Shown here one piece after another: positions 23,763-37,500 of a DNA stretch of 64,000 nt. Made by a program: the position numbers and the translations under genes. Under the pieces are notes generated by a model. The model was given only the letters and a program-made list of their open reading frames with translations. It was not told where the DNA came from and ran no database searches. Each line of letters opens with the position of its first letter. Within the stretch, counting starts at the first letter, position 1. Origin of the DNA: Chondrosia reniformis (lineage: Eukaryota; Porifera; Demospongiae; Chondrillida; Chondrillidae); NCBI GenBank assembly GCA_947172415.1, contig OX359196.1, positions 6,139,901 to 6,203,900 on the forward strand, read 5' to 3'.

Positions 23763-25844
23763 TCATATGGAGACAAGAAGCTTTGCATAGAGGCCGCCCA
23801 TTACTGGTCTGGCAGTGAAGCCTACTCGCCTAGCACTAATAGTGTCATACCAATCAGTAAAAGGTGTGCGATCAGGTGTGACGTTGGCAAAGGTGAACAA
23901 TGCATCCACTAGCAATTTAAATTGAGTTTCGTTACCCATGGCAGCCACCCACATCATCCAGTCAGCTTTAGTAAAAGTTGCACGATCATCCAACGGAACT
24001 CCATACTTGTTCATCTTTTTCTGATAAAAGCTCTCTTCTTTCAAGAATACACTGTTTGGAAAAATATTGAGTTGGAGAACTTTCTGATAAAACAAATTAT
24101 ATTTCATAGACCAAGAGTTGGAAATATTAAACTGCAACCGAGAATGTGTTCCACTATCACTTTCTGCAACCCAGTAGGCAACAAAAAACTTACATAATCT
24201 AAAGTACTCGTCAGCTTCAGTTTGGTAACCATCCATTTCAAGGAGGTAAGCATAGGAGGCCAGCCCCAATATTCCTTTGGCTGCCAAATTGACATTGTGA
24301 GGAGATGGTCCCTCAAAATCATCAGTACAGAGCTGGTTTCCTGGATCTGGAAGTGTACTAACCAGATAGTTTGTCCACATTTTCAAGAGATCCCAGTAAG
24401 GTGATAATTTGGGTAGAAGGCTACTGTTCCTTTGGACTATCACAGCTAGCATTATTAACATATTACCAGTTTCTTCCATTGGCATTTGTTCCTGCTTATA
24501 AGGAGGCAGATCACATATAGGCCAGTGGCCCAAATGGTGGGGAGCCCACAACAGGTTGTAGGACACATCAAGCCCGTACTTAGCAGTGTTGTTGACGGCA
24601 TATTCCAATATCGGCTTTAGTAGTTTAAAGAATCCTTCTGGGTCAACTAGCATGAAGAGTGGTGAGGCAGGGTATAGTACATCCACTGTACTCACATCTC
24701 CATCACTGGAAATCTCTTTCATGAACCTCCACTCTTCATTGGTAACATGATTCCATACATAAATAGTTCCTCCAACTGCCTGCCGCCATACAAGTGATGC
24801 TAAAGTACAGTAATTAGCCCCACCCACTTTGTTCAAAGCAACCATTATGGATGTATCAAAATCCTTGCTATATTTAATTATTTCATCAGCCTTTGTGTGA
24901 GTAAACATCAACATGTCTGCAACACTATCCTTAAATGTGTGTCTCCACAGTGGAGCCATAAATGTCCCAAAGTACTCGATTGAGATCACCTGGTCATAAG
25001 CCAAAATCATTCTTCTCTGAATTACAGCATCTTTCACTATTCCTAGGTCCCATGACACTGCCAGACACGGAGTATTATTAGCACAAGGTCTTGGTATGTC
25101 CAAGTCATCCAGAGGCAAGGAGGAACCATTCACAAAGGCCATCCTAGAATCATTGCAGTAGGATATTGAAGTTTCCATATCAGCTACCTTTTCAGTGCTG
25201 GCATAGAAGTACCCCCAGTCTATCCTATCTGATCCTTGCCCCGCGTACGTTTGATTCCGTGTTCCAGTCCGCATAGTTACCTTCCCAGTCACATCTGTAC
25301 GGTCACATACAACGTATTCGGAAAGATCATAAACAGCGATTTCTGCAGAATTATCGTAATACAATCTAATTTTGTGCTCGTTTCCATCAATGCTTGACAG
25401 TTCGTAGTTCAAGATCGTCACAGGTAATGCACCAAAGGTGGTGTAGTGGGGAAAAGAAGGCGTTACAAACTGAAGAGAAAGACGAACTCCACCCTCTTCA
25501 AAAGTATAAACAGTGCGAGTTGGATACACTAGTACTGATGTCTGTTCCATAACACCTTTTACCTGCTCCGGTTCGCTGGACATGTATCTATAAACCTTGC
25601 CATCAATGGATATCATTCCAGTGAAAGGCATTCGTGAGCCAGTCCAATGGTTGGGGACAGTGTCGTACAAGTTATCACCGTTAGACCAGACACTGAAATA
25701 GGGGTTCACGACCATAAGAGGTACGGAAGGAGGTCTAAATCCGGGCGTAAGCTGTCCTAGTACGTGAGATGCACACACGATAAGTAGCAACTGCAAGAGA
25801 AGAACCCAGAGCTTGCATTGCTGTGCTATAGCTAGGGTCTTCAT
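23763..25844 (-). CDS. GtaA-type glutaminase family protein, secreted, intronless
   Basis: A single 2.1-kb exon encodes 693 residues from ATG 25844; an upstream in-frame start at 25916 would add 24. I prefer 25844 because a signal peptide follows at once (KLWVLLLQLLLIVCASHVLG). Family features of the fungal/bacterial GtaA glutaminases (DUF4965/DUF5127 type) are visible: an N-terminal RPPSVPLMVVNPYFSVWS, a central LLWAPHHLGHWPICD and the hallmark EQMPMEETGNM about two thirds along. The N-terminal half looks like a beta-sandwich and the C-terminal half like an alpha/alpha-barrel. Proposed role is extracellular amide or peptide hydrolysis; substrate is not provable here. It has several N-glycosylation sequons. 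The lack of introns contrasts with nearly all neighbours and is discussed as a possible transfer or retrocopy. Confidence 0.82.
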   Translation of the reverse strand: MKTLAIAQQCKLWVLLLQLLLIVCASHVLGQLTPGFRPPSVPLMVVNPYFSVWSNGDNLYDTVPNHWTGSRMPFTGMISIDGKVYRYMSSEPEQVKGVMEQTSVLVYPTRTVYTFEEGGVRLSLQFVTPSFPHYTTFGALPVTILNYELSSIDGNEHKIRLYYDNSAEIAVYDLSEYVVCDRTDVTGKVTMRTGTRNQTYAGQGSDRIDWGYFYASTEKVADMETSISYCNDSRMAFVNGSSLPLDDLDIPRPCANNTPCLAVSWDLGIVKDAVIQRRMILAYDQVISIEYFGTFMAPLWRHTFKDSVADMLMFTHTKADEIIKYSKDFDTSIMVALNKVGGANYCTLASLVWRQAVGGTIYVWNHVTNEEWRFMKEISSDGDVSTVDVLYPASPLFMLVDPEGFFKLLKPILEYAVNNTAKYGLDVSYNLLWAPHHLGHWPICDLPPYKQEQMPMEETGNMLIMLAVIVQRNSSLLPKLSPYWDLLKMWTNYLVSTLPDPGNQLCTDDFEGPSPHNVNLAAKGILGLASYAYLLEMDGYQTEADEYFRLCKFFVAYWVAESDSGTHSRLQFNISNSWSMKYNLFYQKVLQLNIFPNSVFLKEESFYQKKMNKYGVPLDDRATFTKADWMMWVAAMGNETQFKLLVDALFTFANVTPDRTPFTDWYDTISARRVGFTARPVMGGLYAKLLVSI

Positions 25845-26001
25845 CTTAGCCACGTGATAATCACAAAACGGTACTAAAAACATGGCGGTAGCATAAAGCA
25901 GTTTTAATAACAGCATGCATATGGTCTATGTATTACACTGCATACATTTCTATTATTAATTCAGTTTATTAATTGAATTATAATTTAGTTGAAATGAAAA
26001 G

Positions 26002-27149
26002 CTAATCATTTTTTCTTTCGGTAATGTCTAATTTTTCTGTTTCCTTGATCACAACTTCATCTGATGACTTTTTGCTAGTAGATTGAGCTTGCTTCTTTGG
26101 TGGACCCTGAGGCTTTCTCTGTCAATTAGTAGGAAAAGTTATGGTCAATATTTAATAAAGATCTGAGATGCCTACAAGTCTTCAAACATGCTGACTGAAG
26201 TCAAATGAGGGGAAAGAAGCTCAATACAAAAGAAACATATTGTAGTGATATAGTTAGGTGCTCCAGAAAGGTGGACATTATGCTAGTGATTCACCAAGGT
26301 AATGAGATAAACGAATCTACTTAAATATTTGCAGTGCCTGACACCTTGTGTTATCTTTTGGACTTTGTCTTACCTCTTTGGGTGGAGGAATAGAGGGACT
26401 ATCTATATCTAGGGTCACTGGTCCATCATTCTGTATGTGAACTTGCATGTATGCCTGAAACTGGCCTCCTGTAGTAAACAAAAATTTTAATTGGTTCTAA
26501 AAAGATTAGCATATGTGGTAGCAAACCTTTGATTTTTTCAGGTTTATATTGCTTGCTTAATAAATCTAAAAACTCCTGATACATTGGCCCCGATTTGTCT
26601 GCATCCATGGCTTGGTGGAAATCAGGTTTGTTTCCTTTCAGAACATGACAAAGAGTGAACTGACGAGAGACAGTAAAGTTACTCTGAAGTTAAGGGACAG
26701 TGATAAATAGTTCATATTCTCAACATACCTGGCTAACACAGAGAACTTCGAAGTCTTTCTCTATTACATTTTTACTCCAAGGCTTTTCAGAGTCATCGTC
26801 AAATATTCTCAAATTTAGTAGTTTTTTGGCCCTAAATTAAGAATGAAGACGATGAACACGTTACCATGCGCCATACCACTGATAAACCAGACACAGCCAA
26901 CTTCATCTGCCTTACATCCATTCCATCTCTTTTTGGGTATCATTTCTGTTGATACCGAGAAGAATACACATACCCCGTCCTATTTCACTAATCACCTCAT
27001 CCCCCACTGAAAGATCGATCGATAGGTGCGCGTAACAAGTCCACACAAAATAAGTTAAGTACAGTAAGAACTTATATTAAATTAAAGATGCCTACTACGT
27101 ACGTACCTGTGACTTTGGCAGAAGTTACTCGTTGTACTAAGGCCTTCAT
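26002..27149 (-). CDS. DTD1: D-aminoacyl-tRNA deacylase (DTD1)
   Basis: Removes D-amino acids (and mischarged Gly/Ala) from tRNAs. Six exons: 27107-27149, 26916-27006, 26729-26831, 26527-26659, 26374-26468, 26002-26118, encoding 193 residues (vertebrate DTD1 about 209). Family motifs are the start MKALVQRVTSAKV, EIGRGMCILLGI, LRIFDDD, VLCVSQFTL (active-site SQxT) and QVHIQNDGPVT (where the GPxT carbonyl motif reads GPVT). The C-terminal exon adds a lysine-rich tail (PPKKQAQSTSKKSSD) as in animal DTD1. Its start codon is 171 bp from the stop of the upstream gene on the same strand. Confidence 0.94.
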
Positions 27150-27320
27150 TTTGGTACTTATTACGCAATCATTCTAACCGCATAGTACCAGGGAGTGCGG
27201 TCCCTCCCCCGGCCAAAGCGATTTTGCCATAATTAGGTGTACAAATTTAACACAACTAGTTATACTCAGTCGCATACACACCAACGAAAATATTATGCCA
27301 CAGGACAAATGTGAAGTGAT

Positions 27321-29470
<2,150 letters not shown>

Positions 29471-29688
29471 CTGCAGTGCTGAAGCAACCAGCTTGAATGC
29501 TCCAAGAGACTTTGATTTCGCTAATGCATTGTCGCTCCAATCCGAAAACTATGATAAGGCTTACCACAATCGTTTATATTAGATTGCACAAAAGCAAAAC
29601 GTTTATATATGTGTTTATATACTGAGAGGAGAAGAAAATAATAACTTTCAGCACTTCATGATAAATTGAGTATATATGCAGGGAGGGT

Positions 29689-31987
29689 TCACTGGGATTG
29701 AGGAGTGGGCGGGTCCCTGGTCAGTTGATTATGACAGGACTTCTGTCTTAGTGAGGGATCAACCAACTGGATCACCTTTCCTGTTGCAACAGCAGGAGAT
29801 ATATTTTCTGAAGTCAAAAGATACAGTTCACCTGCATAGCAAAAGTAAATGATTTTGAACCAATTGAGTCATCTCAAAAATAAACAGCATGAGACTAAGA
29901 GCTAGATCAATAATAAATTATGTTAATTGGCTTCAGTTTTTCTAGCAGTGAGTTAATCAAAGCGTATGCTGCATTTTGTGAATATTAGATTTGGCCTCAA
30001 GATCACTTGGCTTGGTTGCAGCTGATGTTTGTGTGGCTAATGTTCTGGACAGCCTGCAATATAAACTTACCATCTTCATCTTCTCCAAATGAGAGGATGA
30101 ATGATACATCGTAGCGTCCCACAAGTCCACCATGACAGCGATCAAGGCCACCCAAACAGACAGGGCTGTTTATCCACTTCCCTGTGGTGGCATTCTGAGT
30201 CAGAGCAAACAGCTTACTAGAGAAGAAATAAATTCACTTTAATCACATCTACAGGAGTATACATTAGTGGTTATAATATACATTGGATAGGGCGGCCATG
30301 TTTTTCGGCCATCCCTACTTAGAGAGAGTGATAATAAACTACCAACCCTTTTGCATAGTCTGCATAAATATATTTTCCTCTTAACTTAGGGAACAAGCAA
30401 CCTCGATATACATAGCCACCAGTCACTGAGAGACCTACTGCATGAGAGTAAACATGAATTGGCATCTTCAGGTTTGGAGAATTCCCTACAAAAATTTTGG
30501 TGAATTGAATGATACAAGCACAGTATATACCTATGATGCCACTCTTGAATATAAGATTTCTGATACATACGTATTATGTATTATTGCTAGCATGGTGCAT
30601 TCAACTAACTATACTGAAGACACTGCTGAGTGTTGTAACATGCATTCCCTTCAAACGCTCTCCAGCCATAATTGCCACCCTTTTCAATGATGTCTATTTC
30701 TTCATATCTATTCTGTCCCACATCTCCACAAAAGATACGACCTCTTCCATTTCCATTTTCATCTCCCCTATCTACTGAACACCTCCAAGGATTACGTAAT
30801 CCATAAGCAAATATTTCTGGTCTTACTGCACTATTGTTAACAAAAGGGTTATCCTCTGGAATTTCATAAGGCACACTCTCGTTAGATACATCTATTCTCA
30901 ATATACATCCAAGCAAGTTACTAGTATCCAGGGAGTTTCCAATACGACCATGCCTGTCACCAGCACCACCACCGTCCCCAGTGGCAATGTACAAATAGCC
31001 CTCATGGAAGAAAATTTGACCTCCATTGTGATTGCCCTCCGGTTGGTCAACAGTTAGAATGACACGTTCAGAAGTAGCATTGGCTCTGTTTGCATTTCCT
31101 GTTAGTACCCTGAATTCTGAAATTTTACTGACATGGGAACTACGACCTCCTCCAGGAGGCCTATCGCGAGATGAGTAGTAAACAAAAAACCTTCTGTTCT
31201 CTGTATAATTTGGATGGAATGCCAGTCCGAGCAGACCCCTTTCGTCTCCTTTACGAGAGGAAGTCAAAACCTTACTGGCGATATTGAGGAAGGGCAGGTC
31301 AAGCAGTTTATTTTTCTTAGTGAGCACTCGCACCGTACCTCTCTGCTCAACAATGAACAGCGTTCCACTACCATCTCCAGGAGGAATGGCAGCAAGAGGA
31401 TTTTTTAAGCCACTAGCTACCACAGTTCCGCAGAGACAGTCACTTGAGGTAGATGTGTCCTCGACGTTCGGAGGGAAAGTGGGTCCGTTAATGATGCCGG
31501 GGTAGCAATACCATGGATAGGTAGGACTGTGGGCCTTACAAAATCGGCTCGAGTCGGGTAGAGTATTTGAGTATCCTGTCGAGTTTAGACCAAAGAAATC
31601 AAATATTATATCGTAGCAAATGTTGTAAAACTGTCGACAATAACCATGGCACAGACTAGGAAACTGCCTCCCGTTGCTCGTCTCTGGGGTTCCATCGTAT
31701 ATGTGATTGGCCCATGGAGAGCACTCCGTACAGAGAACCCGCTTAAGCATGAACCTGCAAGCCTTTCTTTGATTTGATGAGCAGTAGTTTGCGGTAGCTT
31801 TTTTCGCATCTAAGCGTATACGCTTCTCGTCAGCAAAATAACAGCACGATTCACGGCCAGCTCTGTAATCTCTACAGACGTGATTCTTTCTTCGGAATGG
31901 TGCTAAGGAGTCCAAACACTGAGGATGGCCTTTGACTTGAAAGCCAAGAATGCATAATAACACACAGAGAAAGAGGTGTTGAACCAT
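29689..31987 (-). CDS. HHIP-like secreted protein (folate-receptor-like domain plus glucose/sorbosone dehydrogenase-like propeller)
   Basis: Exons about 30622-31987, 30347-30485, 30071-30216, 29689-29831; about 597 residues. Start ATG 31987 is followed by a signal peptide. Residues about 20-175 hold a cysteine-rich folate-receptor-like domain ([31 protein letters not shown]). From about residue 185 comes a beta-propeller like soluble glucose/sorbosone dehydrogenase ([64 protein letters not shown]), continuing in exon 2 ([12 protein letters not shown]). This order is that of HHIPL1/HHIPL2, relatives of the Hedgehog-binding HHIP. The first donor is weak: I used a site at 30621 (gtcttc) only because it restores the frame. 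Confidence 0.9.
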
Positions 31988-32258
31988 TATACGTCCAAAA
32001 GAAATAGTACTGAGACTTCGAATCGAACTGATGTGATCATATGACGTAATCAGAAGTCCTGGCCATGAAAGGGTCTACCTTGCTATAGCCACCTGATTGA
32101 ATTACAGTCCTAATATTCCCACGTTCCTCCAGGTATATATATCTCTAGTCTATATAGTCCACCTAGCTCTAACTGATGCACAAATACATAGTAATAAACA
32201 TTTAGATTTTCTGAAACTCATAGCTGTACAAATGAATACAAACAATGGTTTATCTTTA

Positions 32259-34331
32259 TCAGTCTGGCACATCTAGGAAAAGTCTGTCTCCAACAGCTTC
32301 AATTGGCTTCTTCTCTACAGGCTTCTCAGTAGCCACATCTGATGAGGAGGGTGGTAGAAGATCCTCACCAATATAGGAAATGTTTACCAGTTCCTGTAAT
32401 TTGGGACACTTTTGTAGTAAAATATCTCCATAGTGTTCTCCAAAGCCACACCATACTATAGAAAGGAGAATATAAAGTAGAAAAGTGTGTAGAATACATA
32501 TATACTAGAAATACTGAAACACTTAGAGCTGTACAAATGAATACAAACAATGGTGCATCTTTATAGCAAGCATGACACACAATGTGTTTAATTGCATCAC
32601 AGCACTCACATGGGTTACCAGGCCATCTTCTTGTGACATCATTAATCATGAGACAGAGGGCACACAAGTCAAGGGGGAGAAATATCACGCCAAATGGAAT
32701 AGCCACCCTAGCATCAACTCGAACCATCAAAAGAATCTAAACAGTAGTGAATATGTGTAGAGGTTGAATGATAGGGATTTCTTCTAACTGTGTCAAACTA
32801 CTTATCTTTCAGATAGCTCATCTTTCGGCCTTTAGGTGTCTAAAGACGAGAGGTGAACCGTCTGAAAGATATAAAGAGGTTGACTACACCAGCATAGAAT
32901 AGAGGTAAAGTATGAGCAGCTAACACTGCACTACCCTCACTCACCAAAGAGAGGGTCCCTAAAAACAGAATACAGAGTGCTGTGATGATGCAGAAAGGAA
33001 AGACAGCTTTCTCTGTCTGCCTCTCTGGATCCAGCCACCTCTCTCTGCTGAGAATGGGGACACAGATGGAGTATAGAATCACAAATACCACTAAAACAAC
33101 TATAGATATCCATGTTGGTATCAGGGTGACCTAAGGATGGACAATAGGAATCCATGGAACATGAATATCACATACCATTTTGCTATGTCATCAATAAAGC
33201 ATACATATATATATATTGCTGAGTTATTTTATGAGAATGCATTTTTTCTTTTGTCATCTCAACTGTACTATCATGCACATTAACATTATTATACAGTCAC
33301 TAAGACTTACTGTGTAAGATAGAGTGTTCAAGCCATCTAACCTAGTTCCTAGGACTATTGCTTGAATGAAAGCGAACACAGATAAGGTTTCCATCTGTAG
33401 AGAAAGAGTGAAAATAAAATGGCTCCACTACTAATATGCTACCTCTGTGATATTATACCTCACAACTTCTATTTTTCAGAATCGCCCAAAAACAAAAACT
33501 AGCTGACAAAATTGCTAAGAGGTACAGTGGTGTGAAGGCCGCCCGCCATGGAATTGCACCCGTATCAGCGGCTGCCACTATTAAGATCTCTCCTAAAAAC
33601 AGCACTGACAGCAAAATGGAGGACAAAATCAATGAACAGCAGTGTGTTCTCTGTTCTGTGTCAAACCTAGATATATTTAATGTGTAACACAATATTATAC
33701 TATATACACATACAGGCACCTTCCTATGTATATACTACTATTCATTGCTAAAGATTAATGATGATACATTTGTAAGTAGATGAAGAAGCGATAGACAGTG
33801 TTAATTGGGGAACATTGCAAGGTCAGTACCTCTGATATAGGTCACACAGTGAGCCCACCTGTTGATGTTTCTCTTCTTACACCAAACAGCTGATCCTACT
33901 ATGAATCCTATTATGAAGACACAGTTCCAAATCCAAATGGGAATGAAAACCAGACCATAACTCCACAGTATCACATTATCCAAGCGTAAAGACAACAGAA
34001 TGACGAATATCAGCAAACAGAAGAAGACAAACTGATTCCTTTGACAAAAAAGACACATAAATAATCTGTAGCATTGTATAAATGATATCTATAAATGCTC
34101 TGCTCCAAAAATCATAACACGAACTATCCTTGCGAAGATATAGACGATCAACTTTTATAATTCAATATAGTACGGTAGCTACAAAGCAGACCACGTATTA
34201 CTACACTAACCCTAGGTTTATCTTTGTGAATATGTCTTTGCATTTGCATAACATTTCGACTTTGAGTTTATACTACGGAAAGACCTCAGTCCATAGCAGC
34301 AGTACTACTACCTGAAGTAGAAAATCGCCAT
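32259..34331 (-). CDS. TMEM185: TMEM185-type multi-pass membrane protein
   Basis: Seven exons: 34312-34331, 33859-34038, 33459-33666, 33311-33394, 32945-33130, 32610-32736, 32259-32455, giving 333 residues (vertebrate TMEM185A 350). Repeated hydrophobic units with the family LRLDxxxxW pattern are visible: LSLRLDNVILWSYGLVFIPIW in exon 2 and GTRLDGLN in exon 4. Exon 6 has MVRVDARVAIPFGVIFLP. The soluble C-terminus has GFGEHYGDILLQ and LVNISYIGEDLLPP, matching the family's FGIRKDFCQFLLE...NISYD region. Exon 5 must be spliced at 32944 (gtgagt); read-through would add 34 codons and stop at 32840. Molecular function of the family is unclear. Confidence 0.88.
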
Positions 34332-34573
34332 TTTAATTTTTATACTCGACAATAATCGAGGCAATTATCGTCAACAACTTGGAGGAGACTGGGGGCCATA
34401 TACGTACTTACACATTGTATAAAAATCATGTTTTATGTTTATTTTGTAAAAGTCCTTCTACAACATTTGCCGTTGCACTTTCAAAGCTCTCCCTCTCTTG
34501 TAAAAGCACTCCCCCATCCTCATCCTACAGGGAGACAGACCCATTCAATCCTCAAGCAACATCAGCTCAGCAA

Positions 34574-37500
34574 CTAGCCACTCACCAAAGAGTCTGTTCT
34601 GTTTGTTAAATTTGACCCAGAATGGCTCTTTATTTTGACAGGTGGTGAGTACCCTTTGGCTGTGGTGGTATTTGTGGTGACCTGCTGTCTCAGCTCCTTC
34701 ATTCCTGCTACATACTTGTCTGCCTGCGTCAACCTCAGCTGCTGATCCAAAAGAGACTGGCTCGTCTCCATCTGTTTCAGTTGTGTCTTGAGGTGCTTGA
34801 TTTCAGTCTCTTTATCTTCACAGGATTGCTCACTTAGACACTCCTGTACAAGGTATCATCATACTGTGCACTAGGAGAGTATATTTAACATGTGTGTGGC
34901 TGAGTATCTCCTTACTTTAGCTCTTTCGGCTTGTAGCACGCACTCCAAGCTGTGAATGGTCGACTCCTGTCTCTCAAGCTAAACATGTGGGCATGTAGTG
35001 TTTATGTAGGTAGGTATGATTGTAACACACATAACTGTTGTACTGTGTGTAAGACTTGATGCACCGTGCATGTATGTATATACCTGATTCTTGTAATAGT
35101 CGCGTTCCGACTTTAGATTGTCAATTTCAATGAGCAACTGAGGATAAAATCATTTAATGAATAAAGGAAAAGTTAACAAATGTGGAATGATGCACAATGT
35201 AACCTTAGCAGTGTCCTTCTTCAGAAAAGCCATTTCTTTAGATAGACCATCTTTTGACTTGTTTAGCTGGTTAGTTAGGTCTCTCAGGGAGGACATATCA
35301 TCGTGAAGAGCTTTCTAGAATACAAGAAGTAAACAAAACAACATACAGCATTATTATAAATATCTTTGATTGATTCTACAACAATTTTAAAATACAGAGG
35401 TAAGTGACACTGTAATACAGTTGATGTCTACCTTCTCATCCTGCTCTTGTCTGAGTGTGTGCTCCATCTTGGAGAGGGCACTACTCAAGCTGGACATTTG
35501 GACCTCATAAGAGTTCAGTGTGGCAACGTGCTACAGAAAGATGCACGCACCAAGAATATGACGACAGTACTTCTGACACTGAAGGTGGAGTTAGTACCTC
35601 TTCAATGGTCAGTGATTGGTGTTCGACCAGCTCCTTCAACTTGTCACATTCCTAAGACGGGTCAGTATTGAGATGATTCAAGGCTGAAGCGAGTGCAACA
35701 TGAGCATACCTGGAGCAGAGCTACAAGTTGAAACTTGGCACTAGATGTCTCCTGCTGTGTGTGCTGTACATTGGCATCCAAGCGGTCTCTCTCATCATTC
35801 AAAGCTTGGAGAGAACTCAGCAAACTGATCTTCTCATCTTCCTATTGGATGTGAGCATTCAAAAAGCTTACCAGCAACAAAGGAAGATAAGTCTTACTTT
35901 TGCAGCAATAGCCTCTTCCAGTCTCTGTATGCTTTGGGCATACTCACGAAGCCTCTCGTGGCTTGTTTCCATCTCTTGTTTTGCCTGAACAAGTTGAGCA
36001 TGCAAGCTCTACGTACGTAGAAAAGATGGAACAGACAGACAGATAGAATGGGATGCAAAGTTGGACAATGAATGGATGGATAAAATTGCAAAATTACTTG
36101 ATTTTCCTTTGTCATTGTCATAAGATCTCCATTAAGATGATTAAACTGTTCTAGCACATCATCTTTTTCATGAGATATGGCATTGAGATTCTGCTCCACA
36201 GCCTGCAACTGTCTCTGAAGGCTGGCAATCTCTCTGTCCTTGCTAGCAACCCTCTGCTCCATAAGCCTAGTAAGGAAACCTCTCTCAGAGCAGTTCTACA
36301 AGTAAGTACATTCGGCTGGTGCTTACTCCCTTTCTTCCTGCAACTTTGTTAAGGTATTCTGTAAGTCTTGTTTCTCCTGACCCTAAATATTAACACAAAC
36401 TAGTTAATGCTTACAATGAATGAAGGCCTTAGTAGACAAGTGAGAAGGCAAGGAGAACTCTGCCACTCACTGTGGTAAGTCATGGAAGGTACAGAGAAGG
36501 AATGACCAAATATAAGACCTGTGGTGCTATGTATGTACATACATACATACCAAAGCTGCCATTTCATTGGCTTGCTGCTCCAACTGCTCTGTAGTTTTAT
36601 CTGCAGTTGCTTGGAGCTGGTCCCTCTCTGCATCCAACTCCTTCAGAGCTGTCTGAAGCACCTCAACCTTGCCCTGTGAACAAACATGCTGTATATATCA
36701 CAACTGTACTAATATAAACTGTGTCTCACTATTCTCTTGACCCAAAGGTTGATCATGCAATGGCTCACTTCTTGTAGCTCCTTCTTTGCCCTTGCCATTT
36801 CCTTCTGAAGGTTTAATCTTGCTTCTTCAGATAACTAAGCACAAATATGAATACCAACACTACATTGTTGCAATGAAAGTCAAACCAATGAGGAATGTCC
36901 TTTAATTATGTATCAATATCAATATCAAATTATTATTATACTGGCACACTCCACTCCAAATTGCTATTTTTCAGGAGACCAGTGATAGAATTATCACAAA
37001 TAAGTAGTGGTTGTACCTTCAATCTCTCCCTTATGGCATTATAATCAGATTCAGCTTGTTTGATAGCCTCATCTCTCTCCATCTTTATTCTCCTCAGCTG
37101 AACATTAGTAGGTTGGCTGGACATCTCAGCTCGCAGATGATTCAGGTCCTCGTGAGCCTAGGCCATGCATACGTACACATGTGAAGGCACATGGCTGAAT
37201 GGTTGTGGGGAACTGAATATACCCTCAGACCTGTTCATAGAGTAGCTTGAAATTGTCTCTATCTTTGGCTAAGTCCTTGCCATCCTGTTGAATCTACGTG
37301 TACATACATACGTACATATTTATGTACAGTGACATGTCAGTCATTTCAACATCTTGGAGTGATAGGAAGTAGAGGTTACTTGCATACTTGTAGAAGTTGC
37401 ACTTCAAACTCTTGGATAGCTGATCTCAATCTTTCTCTTTCCCCGCGCAGTGTTCTGTTCTCCTCAAGTAGAGCCTTAGTGGAGCCCTGGCTGGCTAGTC

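Noticed and set aside
32840..32944. Early C-terminus of TMEM185 by read-through of exon 5
   Set aside because: A consensus donor at 32944 joins in phase to exons 6 and 7, which match the family C-terminus.
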